Of a DNA stretch of 64,000 bases, positions 63,173 to 64,000 are shown piece after piece (position 1 is the first letter of the stretch; each line of letters starts with the position of its first letter). The notes beneath the pieces were generated by a model. That model did no database searches. It saw only the letters and a program-made list of their open reading frames with translations, and was not told where the DNA came from. A program made the translations under genes and the position numbers. This DNA is from Flavobacterium daejeonense DSM 17708. GTDB taxonomy: Bacteria; Bacteroidota; Bacteroidia; Flavobacteriales; Flavobacteriaceae. Where the stretch lies: NCBI RefSeq assembly GCF_000425425.1, contig NZ_AUDK01000019.1, forward strand, positions 1 through 64,000, given 5' to 3'.

Positions 63173-64000
63173 GAATACTACAACTAATTGATTCCTTAGA
63201 AGCAGGCGGAGCCGAACGCATGGCAGTTAATTACGCCAATATGTTGTCGGAAGAAGGGACTTTTTCAGCATTGGTTGCTACCCGAAAAGAGGGAATTTTA
63301 AAAGCAAAAATAGCACCTAAAGTGGATTATTTGTTTTTAAATAAAAAAAGAACCCTCGATTTTAGTGCCATTTTCAAGTTGCGGAAATTCATAAAACAAC
63401 ACCGTATTCAGTGTGTTCAGGCGCATGGTTCTTCTTTCTTCTTGGCCATTTTGGTCAAATGCAGCTATCCCAAACTAAAAATTATCTGGCACGATCATTA
63501 TGGGAATAGTGATTTTCTAATACAGCGGCCTAAAGCAGTCTTGCAATGTCTCAGTTTTCTTTTTGATGGCATTATTTCAGTAAACGAAAAGTTGCAAAAG
63601 TGGGCTTTGGATTATTTGCATTGTAAAAACAGCGTTTATTTGTCTAATTTTGTTTGTGATGAAAGAGAAGAAGCGCTGCAATCAGACTGTAAATTACAAG
63701 GGATTTCCGGAAAGCGGATTGTGTGTCTGGCAAATTTAAGACCACAGAAAAACCATTCTTTCTTGTTGGAATTAGCTTCTTTGTTGAAAGAATCTCATCC
63801 TAATTGGAGTTTTCATTTGGTTGGTAAAGATTTTAAGGATGCTTATTCCGTACAGTTAAAGAAGGAAATCAAAGAACGTCAATTGGAAAATCAGGTCTTT
63901 TTGTATGATTCCTGTTCGGATGTGGACGGGGTTTTAAAACAGACGGAGATAGGGATACTCACTTCAAAATCGGAAGGATTGCCATTGGCAGTTTTGGAAT
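63169..64000 (+). CDS. glycosyltransferase family 4, cut by window end
   Basis: An open frame of 277 codons from ATG 63169 to the end of the window with no stop. Seen: RILQLIDSLEAGGAERMAVNYANML (2-26), typical of GT4; IKQHRIQCVQAHGSSFFLA; RIVCLANLRPQKNHSFLLELASLL; and SKSEGLPLAVLE at the edge, the beginning of the E-x7-E donor motif. About 80-100 C-terminal residues are expected outside the window. Start overlaps the preceding stop (ATGA). Confidence 0.88.
   Translation, partial: MRILQLIDSLEAGGAERMAVNYANMLSEEGTFSALVATRKEGILKAKIAPKVDYLFLNKKRTLDFSAIFKLRKFIKQHRIQCVQAHGSSFFLAILVKCSYPKLKIIWHDHYGNSDFLIQRPKAVLQCLSFLFDGIISVNEKLQKWALDYLHCKNSVYLSNFVCDEREEALQSDCKLQGISGKRIVCLANLRPQKNHSFLLELASLLKESHPNWSFHLVGKDFKDAYSVQLKKEIKERQLENQVFLYDSCSDVDGVLKQTEIGILTSKSEGLPLAVLE

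Noticed and set aside
1..64000. tRNA or rRNA genes and intact insertion-sequence transposases
   Set aside because: No cloverleaf-like sequence, rRNA segment or transposase-like protein was recognised on reading; absence is by eye only.

Overview
The window looks like a chromosomal surface-polysaccharide (O-antigen/capsule) locus of a Flavobacteriaceae bacterium, most likely Flavobacterium or a close relative. The reasons are AT-rich DNA, Bacteroidota-type -7 boxes (TAnnTTTG) with little Shine-Dalgarno signal, the SLBB-exporter/Wzz-like/PglF-like gene set, and very dense intergenic repeats. Almost every gene is on the + strand. The one clear exception is a CpsB/YwqE-type phosphatase. No rRNA, tRNA, CRISPR array or intact transposase was seen.

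Layout. 0.5-4.7 kb: nucleotide-sugar genes (UDP-HexNAc 6-dehydrogenase, mannose-1-P guanylyltransferase, rfbB). 5.2-9.3 kb: SLBB export protein and Wzz-like chain-length protein, separated by a four-helix-bundle gene. 9.3-14.5 kb: a complete CDP-3,6-dideoxyhexose pathway (ddhD, ddhA, ddhB, a terminal reductase/epimerase, ddhC). 14.6-23.8 kb: Wzx flippase, Wzy polymerase, six family 2 glycosyltransferases (GTs) and a WecA/MraY-like initiating transferase. 24.5-32.9 kb: WxcM/FdtA-like isomerase, EpsN/PglE-like aminotransferase, rfbC, a Bro-N protein, rfbD, rfbA and a PglF/WbpM-like dehydratase. 33.3-34.0 kb: the phosphatase. 34.6-47.3 kb: a second export route (Wzm/Wzt ABC transporter) with a FkbM methyltransferase and nine GT-like genes. 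47.3-52.6 kb: sialic-acid-type genes neuA, neuB, neuC and an unassigned GT-B-like protein. 52.7-55.9 kb: an MBOAT O-acyltransferase and an SGNH-like partner. 56.3-64 kb: further GTs and a methyltransferase; the last GT runs off the window.

Together the genes supply activated dTDP-rhamnose, CDP-3,6-dideoxyhexose, GDP-mannose, a UDP-HexNAc uronate, a 4-amino-4,6-dideoxy-HexNAc and a nonulosonic acid. They assemble these with about twenty transferases and export the products by two routes (Wzx/Wzy and ABC), with O-acetyl and O-methyl decoration likely.

The most unusual content lies between the genes. Five small stand-alone genes for (putative) nucleic-acid-binding or nuclease proteins (two S23-type four-helix bundles, one Bro-N, one GIY-YIG, one DUF559) each sit inside their own family of repeats. 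Each also separates genes that normally act together: exporter|Wzz, Wzm|Wzt, rfbC|rfbD, neuB|neuC, MBOAT|SGNH partner. I propose these are repeat-associated single-gene cassettes, perhaps functionally like REP/RAYT pairs but with unrelated proteins. Other notable items are a 187-bp MITE-like element with 18-bp terminal inverted repeats and 9-bp target duplication inside another repeat, a REP-like family whose stems covary while loop and ends stay fixed, and an in-frame hexanucleotide array adding about 76 residues to NeuA.
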